In this document: positions 44,239 through 52,608 of the stretch, piece by piece
How the letters are laid out: each line of letters starts with the position of its first letter
Numbering within the stretch: the first letter of the stretch is position 1
Origin: an uncultured Acetatifactor sp.
Lineage (GTDB): Bacteria; Bacillota; Clostridia; Lachnospirales; Lachnospiraceae
Length of the DNA stretch: 64,000 nt
Assembly (NCBI GenBank): GCA_949840885.1
Contig: CATKYJ010000023.1
Location: 1 to 64,000 of the forward strand
Direction: 5' to 3'
Notes under the pieces: generated by a model
Databases searched by the model: none
What the model saw: only the letters and a program-made list of their open reading frames with translations
Told to the model about the DNA's origin: nothing
Position numbers and translations under genes: made by a program

Positions 44239-44982
44239 ATGAAAGCCACAGACGCGCTGCAGTTGACAGCGGAAATGAGAGATTTTTCAAAGGAAAGAGA
44301 ACTGGGACTTTTGATTGTGGGTTCAACCGGCTACAGAAGTGCCTTTCTGCATTCGGAGGCATTTGCGCTGTGCGATGATCTTGACTGTATCTTTGTCTAT
44401 GAACGGATCTCGCAGCTCGAAGGCATTCCGTATTTGAGAGATGAGTTTGTCCGGATAGCCGGGGATATGACAGAGCAGGGAAAAGCGGATATGTTCTCTA
44501 CAAAATTTGTAAGGAATGGGATTCAGGTTTCCGCAGATTTTATTTCGATGTCGTATCTGGAAGGGATTCTGGCGGACTGCCCTGCAGGCACATCCACATA
44601 CAGAAACAAATTGACTGACGCGGTGGAAAAATCCGAAAATACTTACTGCAATATTCGCGGAGAAAACGCGGTATATAAAAAGCCCTGTGAAGAATACGGC
44701 GATTACAGGATATACAGGCTGCCTATCCATTGGTATTATAATGGAGAGTACTATCCGGGGGTACTGTTAAACAAGTTTTTGTACAATCCTTTTGCAGGAA
44801 ATATATCTCCAAAGCAGGATGCCTTGATCAAAGGGATACAGGCCAATATATATGACTATTGCAGCAAGATAGAGGACAATACAGACAGGAAGAGGCGGCT
44901 GTCAAACACCGCGTACAAAAGAAGCGAATTCTCAGAGGAAACCCAATATTTCCTGATGTCAATGAAAGGGGGAAGTATATGA
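44239..44982 (+). CDS. Nucleotidyltransferase-like protein
   Basis: 247 residues. GSTGYRSAFLHSEAFALCDDLDCIFVY resembles the GS-x(n)-D-x-D core of nucleotidyltransferase-fold enzymes, with a further Asp in IQVSADFISM. The rest is helical with an aromatic segment (YRLPIHWYYNGEYYPGVLLNKFLYNPF). It could activate a sugar or adenylate/uridylylate a small molecule or RNA for the operon. It is the first gene after promoter box 4 and overlaps the next by an ATGA junction. Assignment is by motif only. Confidence 0.65.
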   Translation: MKATDALQLTAEMRDFSKERELGLLIVGSTGYRSAFLHSEAFALCDDLDCIFVYERISQLEGIPYLRDEFVRIAGDMTEQGKADMFSTKFVRNGIQVSADFISMSYLEGILADCPAGTSTYRNKLTDAVEKSENTYCNIRGENAVYKKPCEEYGDYRIYRLPIHWYYNGEYYPGVLLNKFLYNPFAGNISPKQDALIKGIQANIYDYCSKIEDNTDRKRRLSNTAYKRSEFSEETQYFLMSMKGGSI

Positions 44983-45917
44983 AAAAGACAGTTTTAGTCA
45001 CCGGCTGTAACGGTTTTATCGGGAAAGCATTTATCAAACGCTTTTCTAAAAAGTATCAAATCATCGGAATCGATAAAGTCATGTCTGTAGAAAAGGAAAA
45101 TGATTTTTCGGAGCATATTCTGGATGTTTGTGATACGGAGGGACTTCGGAGGATTTTCAGAGACCACACGATTGATGTTGTGATCCACACGGCAGCGGAA
45201 AAGTCCCTGATAAAATGTGAAAATGACAGAGAAAATGCATATACAGTCAATTACCTGGCATCTGTGGAGCTTCTCCGCCTTGCCGGGGAGGCGGGAAGTA
45301 AATTTATATTTATCTCCAGCGACCAGGTATTTGACGGAACAGGAAGTATGTACTCTGAGCATTCGCCTGTAAATGCCATTAATTACTATGGCAGGCTGAA
45401 GATACTGACGGAACATCAGCTGCTTCAGCATCCGGGCGCTGCCATATGCAGGACAGCGCTGGTTTTCGGAGATATTCCAAAAGAACAGAGGGAATATTTC
45501 GACGAAATAAAATATAATGAAACCCTCGCGGTACAGGGATTTATCGTACAACAGACGCTGGCATGCCTGAAAACCGGAAAGACCTTAATCCTGCCGGATG
45601 ATGAATTTGTCAGTCCCACGCATGTTAACCTTTTGGCGGATCAGCTGGATCATGTGATCATGCAGGATGCCTCCGGAATATTACATTGCTGTGGGAAAGA
45701 CCGCATCAGCCGGTATGAGATGGGAAAACGGATAGCGGCCCGGTTCCGCATAGAAGATTTTTCATGCATTAAGAGAAAAGGCATGTGGGACCCGCTTCGT
45801 CCTAAGGATGTTTCACTGGACTGTTCCTATACGGAATCGGTATTAGGCATGGAGTTTATGAGCTTTTCACAAATGCTTCAGAGCTATGTCAGGGAGGATA
45901 CAGATGGAGAAATATAA
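44979..45917 (+). CDS. NAD(P)-dependent sugar reductase/epimerase (RmlD-like extended SDR)
   Basis: 312 residues from ATG 44979 (GGGGGAAG upstream, ATGA overlap with the previous stop). The Rossmann motif TGCNGFIGKAFIKRF is extended-SDR type. ISSDQVFDGTGSMYSEHSPVNAINYYGRLK holds the Ser/Tyr-x3-Lys catalytic set (YYGRLK). The closest family in feel is dTDP-4-dehydrorhamnose reductase. It should act on a nucleotide sugar or a keto intermediate made available to the aminotransferase next door. Confidence 0.87.
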   Translation: MKKTVLVTGCNGFIGKAFIKRFSKKYQIIGIDKVMSVEKENDFSEHILDVCDTEGLRRIFRDHTIDVVIHTAAEKSLIKCENDRENAYTVNYLASVELLRLAGEAGSKFIFISSDQVFDGTGSMYSEHSPVNAINYYGRLKILTEHQLLQHPGAAICRTALVFGDIPKEQREYFDEIKYNETLAVQGFIVQQTLACLKTGKTLILPDDEFVSPTHVNLLADQLDHVIMQDASGILHCCGKDRISRYEMGKRIAARFRIEDFSCIKRKGMWDPLRPKDVSLDCSYTESVLGMEFMSFSQMLQSYVREDTDGEI

Positions 45918-47082
45918 ATGGCCGCCTTATATACCTGAACTTGGAGATATCGTAAAGGCCTACATAGATGAGGGAAAGCCTTTATCCATACCGGATGAGA
46001 GCGGTATCATTCATGATCTTGAGAGAGAATTTGCCGGACTGCACTCGAAAAAATATGCACTTGCCGTATCGTCCGGAACGATGGCCCTGTATTCCGCATT
46101 TTTTGCCCTGAATCTCGGGCCGGAAGACGAGGTGATCTGTACTTCGTTCAGTTATCACGCCACAGCGGCGCCGCTTTTACACTTTGGGGTAAAAATCGTT
46201 TTCTGCGATGTGGAACCGGATACAGGCAATATCGACGTAAACAGGATAGAGTCTCTCATTACCGGTAAGACGAAAGCAATTGTCACAAATGATCAGTGGG
46301 GACATCCCTGCCACAAGGAAGGGATTCTGGCAATCTGTCAGAAATATGACTTGAAATACATAGAGGACTGTTCACACGCGCATTTTGCCAAGTACAAGGA
46401 CAGATATGTGGGTACATTTGGGGATGTCTCCTGCTATAGCTTACAGGGCAGGAAGCTGCTTTCCGGCGGAGAGGGCGGAATGCTGCTCACAGACAGTCAG
46501 GAAATCTATGAAAGGGCCGTGCTTTTGGGTCATAATTTGAAACGTCCCAGACAAAGTGTAAAGACCCCGTATTACAGGCCGCTGGACAGAACGGGATATG
46601 GGCTTAAGCTGAGGATGCATCCCCTGGCGGCGCTTATGGTCCGGCACCAATTGACCCATTATTGCTTTGACTGGATAGCTTCCAGAAAAGAGACACTGGA
46701 ATATTTCCAGGCAGGGTTTGAAGATACTTTCCTCATGCCAATGGAGAAAAGGGATTATGTTACTTCCATGGGGGCCTGGTATGGCTTTATGCCGCGCATC
46801 AAAGCAGACTGCCGGATCAATAAGGAACACTTCGTAAATTGGATGGTTGAAAAAGGGTTCCAGGTTTCCATACCGAAATCCGAGCCCATGACCCATTATG
46901 AGCTGTTTTGCCCGGGGAAATTTCCTGTAAGCTTATATGCCAAGCATCCGATTACCAAATGTCCCAATGCGGATCTATATTATAATCAGATTCTTAGCTT
47001 TCCCACATTTTCGTTCCATGAATATGATTTGATTGATGACTATATTGCCGCTATTCACGATTATATGAGGTTATTTTTATGA
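45904..47082 (+). CDS. DegT/DnrJ/EryC1/StrS-type PLP aminotransferase
   Basis: 392 residues from ATG 45904 (GGGAGG upstream; overlaps the SDR gene by 14 bp). The fold type I core shows SSGTMALYSAFFALNLGPEDEVI, DVEPDTGNIDV and the PLP-binding Lys184 in YSLQGRKLLSGGEGGML. Family members transaminate keto-sugars bound to nucleotides, or keto-cyclitols, in antibiotic and surface-glycan pathways. The probable amino acceptor is the product of the preceding SDR (inference). Confidence 0.9.
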   Translation: MEKYKWPPYIPELGDIVKAYIDEGKPLSIPDESGIIHDLEREFAGLHSKKYALAVSSGTMALYSAFFALNLGPEDEVICTSFSYHATAAPLLHFGVKIVFCDVEPDTGNIDVNRIESLITGKTKAIVTNDQWGHPCHKEGILAICQKYDLKYIEDCSHAHFAKYKDRYVGTFGDVSCYSLQGRKLLSGGEGGMLLTDSQEIYERAVLLGHNLKRPRQSVKTPYYRPLDRTGYGLKLRMHPLAALMVRHQLTHYCFDWIASRKETLEYFQAGFEDTFLMPMEKRDYVTSMGAWYGFMPRIKADCRINKEHFVNWMVEKGFQVSIPKSEPMTHYELFCPGKFPVSLYAKHPITKCPNADLYYNQILSFPTFSFHEYDLIDDYIAAIHDYMRLFL

Positions 47083-48452
47083 ATTTTCGGATTGGATTGG
47101 ACCTGGATACGATCTTAAAAATGCACCCGCTGATATTTAATAATGCTTTCCCGCTGGAATCCTGTAAGAAAAAGGAAAGAGAGACCAAGCTGCTTTCTGT
47201 GGGATTCTATTCGGGTGAAGAGCTTGCAGGATACTGCGTAGTCATTGCCGACAGCCGGAAAGGAATTCTGCGGCCCTGGGTGGGGGGAGTGCTGCCCTCC
47301 TTTCGGAACCAGGGATACTTCACGGGTTTTTACATGTATCTGACAGAGTATGCGGAAAAGAACGGATACCGGTATGTTGACGCGAATACGGACAATTATA
47401 AACCCGCCATGCTCAGAATGCTGATCAAGCTTGGATTTGACATTGTGGGAGTGGGGGAGACCGCTTATGGTGACGGATGCAAGATTAAGTTTCGCTATAC
47501 CGTCCATGCCCCGGTTAAGCTGCGTATCAGCATTACGGACAAGTGTAATCTGAATTGCTTTTTCTGCCATCATGAGGGGATAGAGGCCTGCTGCGGGAAT
47601 GAGGTTTCCATTCCGGATATGGAGCGTCTGCTGATCCAGGCAAAGAAACGCAACGCCGCAGAAATCACCATTACAGGCGGGGAACCCTTTGCCAGGCCGG
47701 ATATCATTGACTATATTCTGCAGTATTGCTCCACATGGGGCAAACCGCCTTTTATCAAAGTCATCACAAACGGTATTCTGGTAAAAGAAAAGCAGATGGA
47801 AAATATATCCCGATATAAAGGAAATCTGCGTTTCCATGTGTCTTTGCATGCGTTGGACGCGAAGACAGCGGAATGCATATACGGAAAAACGTATGATGTT
47901 TCGAGAGTAGAAAATACATTACGGCTGCTTGGCAAATATCAAATACCGTTCCGGATAAACTGCACTGTACTAAAAGGCCTTAATGACAATGCAGGACAGA
48001 TGAGAGATCTGATAGCCTATGGCGTAAACCACCATGCCGGTGCAGTGCATTTTATGGAGCTGCTTGTGACGAAGCAGCAGAAAGAACTGCAGGGGTATTA
48101 TACTGACTATGAGCAGATAAATAACACATTGAAAGAAGCGCTTTCAGAATATGTGGTGGAAAAAGAGGAGGATACCGCAAAAAGACATACTTATAATATA
48201 GCGGATCACCAAAACGGAAGAATCGCAGTCTCCGCCTACAGACTGAGCTGCCGGGCAGGCTGCCAAAACTGCAGCCAAGAAAATGATATTACAATCGGAA
48301 GCGATTTCAGATGCTATCCGTGCTACCTGATGGCTGATAAGACCTGCGGAAATGCGCTTGTATCCCTGAATGAAGCTGTTTCGGAAAGGGAGAGATTTCT
48401 TCTGCAGCAGGACAGGCAATATGCAAATGCGCATCTGTATTGGGGAGAATGA
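47079..48452 (+). CDS. GNAT acetyltransferase fused to a radical SAM enzyme
   Basis: 457 residues with two domains. Residues 1-145 look like a GNAT acyltransferase (WVGGVLPSFRNQGYFTGFYMYLTEYAEKNG, then ANTDNYKPAMLRMLIKLGFDIVG). From residue 150 a MoaA-like radical SAM barrel begins with CNLNCFFC (Cys156, 160, 163) and the motif TITGGEPFARPD; a C-terminal cysteine set (CRAGCQNCSQEN and CYPCYLM) suggests an auxiliary cluster. There is an ATGA overlap with the aminotransferase. The fusion joins acylation and radical modification in one polypeptide; substrate unknown. Confidence 0.85.
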   Translation: MNFRIGLDLDTILKMHPLIFNNAFPLESCKKKERETKLLSVGFYSGEELAGYCVVIADSRKGILRPWVGGVLPSFRNQGYFTGFYMYLTEYAEKNGYRYVDANTDNYKPAMLRMLIKLGFDIVGVGETAYGDGCKIKFRYTVHAPVKLRISITDKCNLNCFFCHHEGIEACCGNEVSIPDMERLLIQAKKRNAAEITITGGEPFARPDIIDYILQYCSTWGKPPFIKVITNGILVKEKQMENISRYKGNLRFHVSLHALDAKTAECIYGKTYDVSRVENTLRLLGKYQIPFRINCTVLKGLNDNAGQMRDLIAYGVNHHAGAVHFMELLVTKQQKELQGYYTDYEQINNTLKEALSEYVVEKEEDTAKRHTYNIADHQNGRIAVSAYRLSCRAGCQNCSQENDITIGSDFRCYPCYLMADKTCGNALVSLNEAVSERERFLLQQDRQYANAHLYWGE

Positions 48453-48454
48453 CC

Positions 48455-49270
48455 ATGAAATTATGTTTTGATGCTTATGGACAGGTATACCTGGAAGCTA
48501 AGGAGGCAAATGGCGAGCCGGACTATTGGAAGTCGAAACTGGCTTTTGGCGTTTCAGAGGCTCAAAAGCAAGGGGAGCGGAAGAAAGAAAAGATCTGGGA
48601 GATAAAACCATGGGGCCAACGGGTAAAAGTGGATTTGGCAGGCAAGCGCATTTATTTTCCCGAAAATGCTTCCAGCCAGGAATTATGCTATGCATTGCGG
48701 GTCATGATTGATACGATACAGCTTTTGGAAAAAAGACTGCCCTTTCATGCCGCCGGAATCGGGTACCGGAATCACTGCGCGCTGATATTTGCGGATTCCG
48801 GTCAGGGAAAATCCTATTTGGCCCATTTGCTATGCGGTTCGGATCAGCATTGCCGCATCATAGGGGATGATCACATTTACCTGCTTCCCGGAAGGATACA
48901 GGGGAATAGGATGTGCCGTCTGCGCGATGAAAAAGGCATCACTGCGGAATACATAAAAAATGAGGGTTATTCCATTGCGGAAAATATCGTTGGCATTTGT
49001 TTCTCTAAGGCGGAGGAGAACGCGGCATATGAAATACCTCATTCGCAATGGTATGAATGGCTTGCGCATTCCGATGCTTTGAAGTATGCCGGCTCACCCT
49101 TTCGGATGCAGGGACGTGAGTATCGTGCGGGCGAACTGTTTGGATGCGATATAGAGGGGTTATACCAAAGGGCCCTGAAAGACGGAGCGGTTCAAAAACT
49201 GTTCCTGGTAAAAGGCACGCATGATTATGCTGTTGATTCTATACGAAAGTATTTGCAGGATACATTTTAG
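48455..49270 (+). CDS. HPr-kinase-like P-loop protein
   Basis: 271 residues from ATG 48455 (GGGGAGAATGACC upstream). FHAAGIGYRNHCALIFADSGQGKSYLAHLL with Lys119, followed by IIGDDHIYLL, matches the C-terminal kinase fold of HPr kinase (PEPCK-like), as seen in HprK-related proteins encoded next to peptide- and sugar-modifying enzymes. The N-terminal DRTGG-like domain of true HprK is missing. It may phosphorylate the small-molecule intermediate or a carrier protein in this operon (inference). Confidence 0.75.
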   Translation: MKLCFDAYGQVYLEAKEANGEPDYWKSKLAFGVSEAQKQGERKKEKIWEIKPWGQRVKVDLAGKRIYFPENASSQELCYALRVMIDTIQLLEKRLPFHAAGIGYRNHCALIFADSGQGKSYLAHLLCGSDQHCRIIGDDHIYLLPGRIQGNRMCRLRDEKGITAEYIKNEGYSIAENIVGICFSKAEENAAYEIPHSQWYEWLAHSDALKYAGSPFRMQGREYRAGELFGCDIEGLYQRALKDGAVQKLFLVKGTHDYAVDSIRKYLQDTF

Positions 49271-49279
49271 GAGGGAAAT

Positions 49280-50569
49280 ATGATTGGGATGATGGGTTTA
49301 TGCGCCGCATTGGCTGTATTTGTCATTTTGTCTTTTAAAAGATGCAATCTTGCGCTGTCCGCAATAGCGGCCGGATTGGTGCTGATGATTTCCAACGGCA
49401 TGGATATTCTTTCAGGGCTGACGGACACTTTCTCTTCCGGCTTTGGCTCTTTCGCGTCCGGCTGGTGGCTTATGTTTGCCCTAGGGGCAGTATTTGGGGC
49501 AGTGATGAAAGAAAGCGGCCTGTCCCGGGACATTGCAGAGATTTTGTCTGCAAAGCTCCACGGGAATGCCGTATTCATTATTTTACTGATTTCACTCATC
49601 ATGTCCTATGGAGGAATCGGCACATTTATCATTGCCTTTACCGTATACCCCATTGCGGTTGAGATGTTTCGGCGTGAAAGGATAAGAGAAACGCTGCTTC
49701 CTGCAGTCATGCTGTTCTGCCCGACTACCCTGGGAATGACAATGCTGCCGGGAACGCCGTCCGTGCAGAATATGATTCCGGCCAAATACCTGGGCACCGA
49801 TATTTACGCGGCGCCGGGCCTGGGAATTGCAGCTTCGGTGATTACATTTGCTCTGGGAAGCGTATACCTGGCAAACCGGGTGAAGAAAAATAAGATATCC
49901 GGCGAAGCGGAAGACAGAAGTATCCGGGAATCTCAATATACGGCTTCCCGCTGGCTGTCAATACTGCCCTGTGTTATTCTGTGGGCCGTCACGTTTGTAC
50001 TGATCAGAGCCGGGCTGGACAGTCAGATTGCGGTTGAGATTTCCATGTGCATTGCGATTGTGGTATGTATCATTGTGGGAAAGAGAGATTACAATGTGAT
50101 GGATGTAGTTAATCAGGGATTTGCAAACGGCCTGGAGACAGTGGCGATGACTTCGTGCGTCATGGGCTTCGGCGCACTGGTAAAAGCCTCGCCGTCTTTT
50201 TCAAATCTTGCGGACAGTATAATGGGCGGTGCGGGAAACACCATAGCTGCCGATATCATTGTCATCAATTTGATAGCAGCCATTACAGGATCGTCCACCA
50301 GCGGACTGCAGTTATTCTTTGAAACATTTTTTGAAAGATTGTCACAGACTTATCTGTCGAATCAACAGTATCACAGAATAATCGCCATCGCTTCGGGAGG
50401 ATTGGATTCCATGCCCTATGCTACCGGGGTTGTGGTGGCAAATAAACTTGCAAAGACAGATTTAAAGCAGACCTATGTTCACATATTTATAACATGCGCG
50501 GTGATACCGCTGATCTCGCTGGTGATGATTTTGTCTGGGGAGTATCTGCTCAGGATTGTTATGGGATAA
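49280..50569 (+). CDS. GntP-family permease
   Basis: 429 residues with about twelve hydrophobic segments. GVIMKESG-like AVFGAVMKESGLSRDIAEIL, SYGGIGTFIIAFTVYPIAVEMF and LMLPGTPSVQN-type TMLPGTPSVQNMIPAKYL are GntP-family features. It ends the operon (9-bp gap to the HprK-like gene, GGAGGGAAAT upstream). It could import a precursor or export the finished product; GntP relatives move gluconate and similar hydroxy-acids. Confidence 0.88.
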   Translation: MIGMMGLCAALAVFVILSFKRCNLALSAIAAGLVLMISNGMDILSGLTDTFSSGFGSFASGWWLMFALGAVFGAVMKESGLSRDIAEILSAKLHGNAVFIILLISLIMSYGGIGTFIIAFTVYPIAVEMFRRERIRETLLPAVMLFCPTTLGMTMLPGTPSVQNMIPAKYLGTDIYAAPGLGIAASVITFALGSVYLANRVKKNKISGEAEDRSIRESQYTASRWLSILPCVILWAVTFVLIRAGLDSQIAVEISMCIAIVVCIIVGKRDYNVMDVVNQGFANGLETVAMTSCVMGFGALVKASPSFSNLADSIMGGAGNTIAADIIVINLIAAITGSSTSGLQLFFETFFERLSQTYLSNQQYHRIIAIASGGLDSMPYATGVVVANKLAKTDLKQTYVHIFITCAVIPLISLVMILSGEYLLRIVMG

Positions 50570-50630
50570 ACAGCGGCAGAGAAAAACACAGGTGCGGCAG
50601 TGGCAAATTGACTTATAGAAAGGGAAATAT

Positions 50631-51392
50631 ATGATCAGACAAGAAGATATCATCGCCGATCTTCATATCCATACATTAGCATCCTTGCATGCATATTCGA
50701 CTTTGCGTGAGTGTATCCGGGAAGCAGCCGGAAATGGAATGAAGTATATAGCTATCACTGACCATTACTATGGTGACGGAACTGAATTGTACAGAAAAAA
50801 TGAAATAAACAGAATGGTCTATTTAGAAAAATGTGCGATATCCACAAAATATGGTGTAAAAGTTGTTGGAGGCGCAGAATTTAATATTTCTCAGAACGTA
50901 AATAAATGGGAGAAGCTAAAAAAATTAGCATGGAAGCTTGTGGGTGTTCATGGATGGTTCTTGGACAGGGAGTCCACTACATTGGATGCATTATACGATT
51001 ATTTCGAAGAGGCTGCCAACAGATATGATGTATTTGCGCATATTGAGCGCGAGCTGCATCGTGTTGATTCCTGTAAGCATGGAGGCAGACTGACTGAAGA
51101 AATCAAGCTTTTCTTAAGGCGGCTTGTTTTGCTGGCAAAAGAGAAAAATATAATTCTTGAGTTAAATGAATCTTCTTTGAAAGATGATAAAGAGGGCGCT
51201 TACGACCGTTTACTGTATTGGCTTGCTTTTGCAAAAGAACAGGGGGTGCTGATCTCTGTGGGGTCAGATTCACATTATTGTGAACAAATTGGTATATTCC
51301 GTAATGCAGTAGATGTATTAAATGAAGTTTACTACCCCAGGGAAAAAGTGATCAATTGCAACGAAAATCTGTTACAGAAGCTTTTTGGATAA
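50631..51392 (+). CDS. PHP-domain metal-dependent phosphoesterase
   Basis: 253 residues. The PHP motifs are DLHIHTLASLHAYST (metal-binding His-x-His), AITDHYYGDG, GAEFNIS, FAHIER and SVGSDSHY. It is AT-rich compared with neighbours (codons such as AAA, ATA, TTA are common), pointing to a separate origin. The gap of 61 bp after the permease contains a weak ribosome binding site (AAAGGGAAAT). Its TAA stop overlaps the first base of the truncated sortase remnant, so this gene sits at the island's right edge. Confidence 0.88.
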   Translation: MIRQEDIIADLHIHTLASLHAYSTLRECIREAAGNGMKYIAITDHYYGDGTELYRKNEINRMVYLEKCAISTKYGVKVVGGAEFNISQNVNKWEKLKKLAWKLVGVHGWFLDRESTTLDALYDYFEEAANRYDVFAHIERELHRVDSCKHGGRLTEEIKLFLRRLVLLAKEKNIILELNESSLKDDKEGAYDRLLYWLAFAKEQGVLISVGSDSHYCEQIGIFRNAVDVLNEVYYPREKVINCNENLLQKLFG

Positions 51393-51505
51393 TGGGAGAC
51401 CATTTCCTGACCTTGTCCGCCTGTGCCTGCCATGTGGAGGACGGCCGGTTTGTGGTGGTGGCAAAGGAGATCGGCAGAGAGGAAAGATATGAATCTCCCG
51501 ATTAG
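51392..51505 (+). pseudogene. Remnant of a class B sortase (C-terminal 37 codons)
   Basis: The frame from 51392 encodes GDHFLTLSACACHVEDGRFVVVAKEIG, ending at TAG 51505. The LTLSAC cysteine motif and RFVVVAK strand are the catalytic end of class B sortases; all upstream parts are missing and replaced by the PHP gene. The N-terminal part is not seen elsewhere in the window. It marks a deletion or insertion breakpoint between the accessory island and the backbone. Confidence 0.72.
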
Positions 51506-51625
51506 ACTTGATTTATTCCCCGAGACGTATTATCATCTTCTAAAGCGATTCATTTTCCGCCGGCGCCCCAGGCCGGCGTGACGGGAAGTGAGCGGGCCGA
51601 GAAATGAAATACGGAGGAATGAACC

Positions 51626-52462
51626 ATGCAGTTAGGAATCAGATTACATGACACTACGAAACTCCCTTTCGAGGAGCGCATTGCGGATGTGCACAGGCTG
51701 GGCTTTGCCTGCGGCCATCTGGCGCTGTCAAAGGTGATCGATGAGTTTCCCACTACGGACGAGGCGCTGACACCGGGGCTTGCCATGTACATAAAGAACG
51801 TGTTCGCAAAAAACCAGGTGGACATTGCCGTGCTCGGCTGCTATCTGAATCTGGCCAATCCTGACAGGGAACAACTGGCCCAGACCGTGCACCGGTATCT
51901 GGCCCATATCCGATTTGCCTCGTGGCTGGGCTGCGGCGTGGTGGGCACGGAGACGGGAGCCCCCAACGAGACTTACAGCTATACGCCGGAATGCCATACA
52001 GAGAGCGCCCTGCAGACATTTATGGAGAACTTAAGGCCCATTGTGGCGTATGCGGAGAAGATGGGCGTGGTGGTGGGCATAGAGCCTGTGTACCGCCATA
52101 TCGTAAGCGACCCGAAGCGGGCCAGGCGTGTGCTGGACGAGATAGGCTCTCCGAATCTGCAGATCATATTTGACCCGGTCAATCTCCTGGATGCGGAGAA
52201 TTACGAGGAGAGGGACAGCGTCATCAGAGAGGCTATCGAAGTGCTGGGGCCCGATGTGGCGGTGGTTCATCTAAAGGACTGCGCCATGCGGGACGGAAAG
52301 CTGGTGTCCATGGGATGCGGGCAGGGAGAGATGGACTATAAGCCCATCCTGAAATTCATGAAAGAGCACAAGCCTTTCATACACGCCACGCTGGAGGACA
52401 CCAAACCGGAGAACAACCAGAGGGCAAAGCATTACATTACGAGGATGTATCAGGACGCGTAG
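51626..52462 (+). CDS. Sugar phosphate isomerase/epimerase (TIM barrel)
   Basis: 278 residues of the xylose-isomerase-like barrel family. Metal-binding acids are in GTETGAPNE, VGIEPVYRH, IIFDPVNLL, VHLKDCAM and HATLEDTKPEN. Preceded by GGAGGAATGAACC. A hairpin lies in the leader (51558-51578). No pathway partner is adjacent, so the substrate (keto-sugar or inosose) cannot be assigned. Confidence 0.88.
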   Translation: MQLGIRLHDTTKLPFEERIADVHRLGFACGHLALSKVIDEFPTTDEALTPGLAMYIKNVFAKNQVDIAVLGCYLNLANPDREQLAQTVHRYLAHIRFASWLGCGVVGTETGAPNETYSYTPECHTESALQTFMENLRPIVAYAEKMGVVVGIEPVYRHIVSDPKRARRVLDEIGSPNLQIIFDPVNLLDAENYEERDSVIREAIEVLGPDVAVVHLKDCAMRDGKLVSMGCGQGEMDYKPILKFMKEHKPFIHATLEDTKPENNQRAKHYITRMYQDA

Positions 52463-52608
52463 AAACGATAGGGCGAAGAAAAGACACCTGACACCTCTAA
52501 ATGCAGATTCGGCGGCCGTTGTCGGAGGAGCGTTTAGAGAAAGTGCCGGCAGATGCCCGGGGCGTACCGGAAAGTGCCCACCGGCAAAACGGCAGAAATG
52601 GGGGAAGA

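Noticed and set aside
51558..51578. Hairpin CGCCGGC/GCCGGCG before the sugar isomerase as a terminator
   Set aside because: The stem is perfect but no T tract follows on either strand; it is left as a minor leader hairpin.
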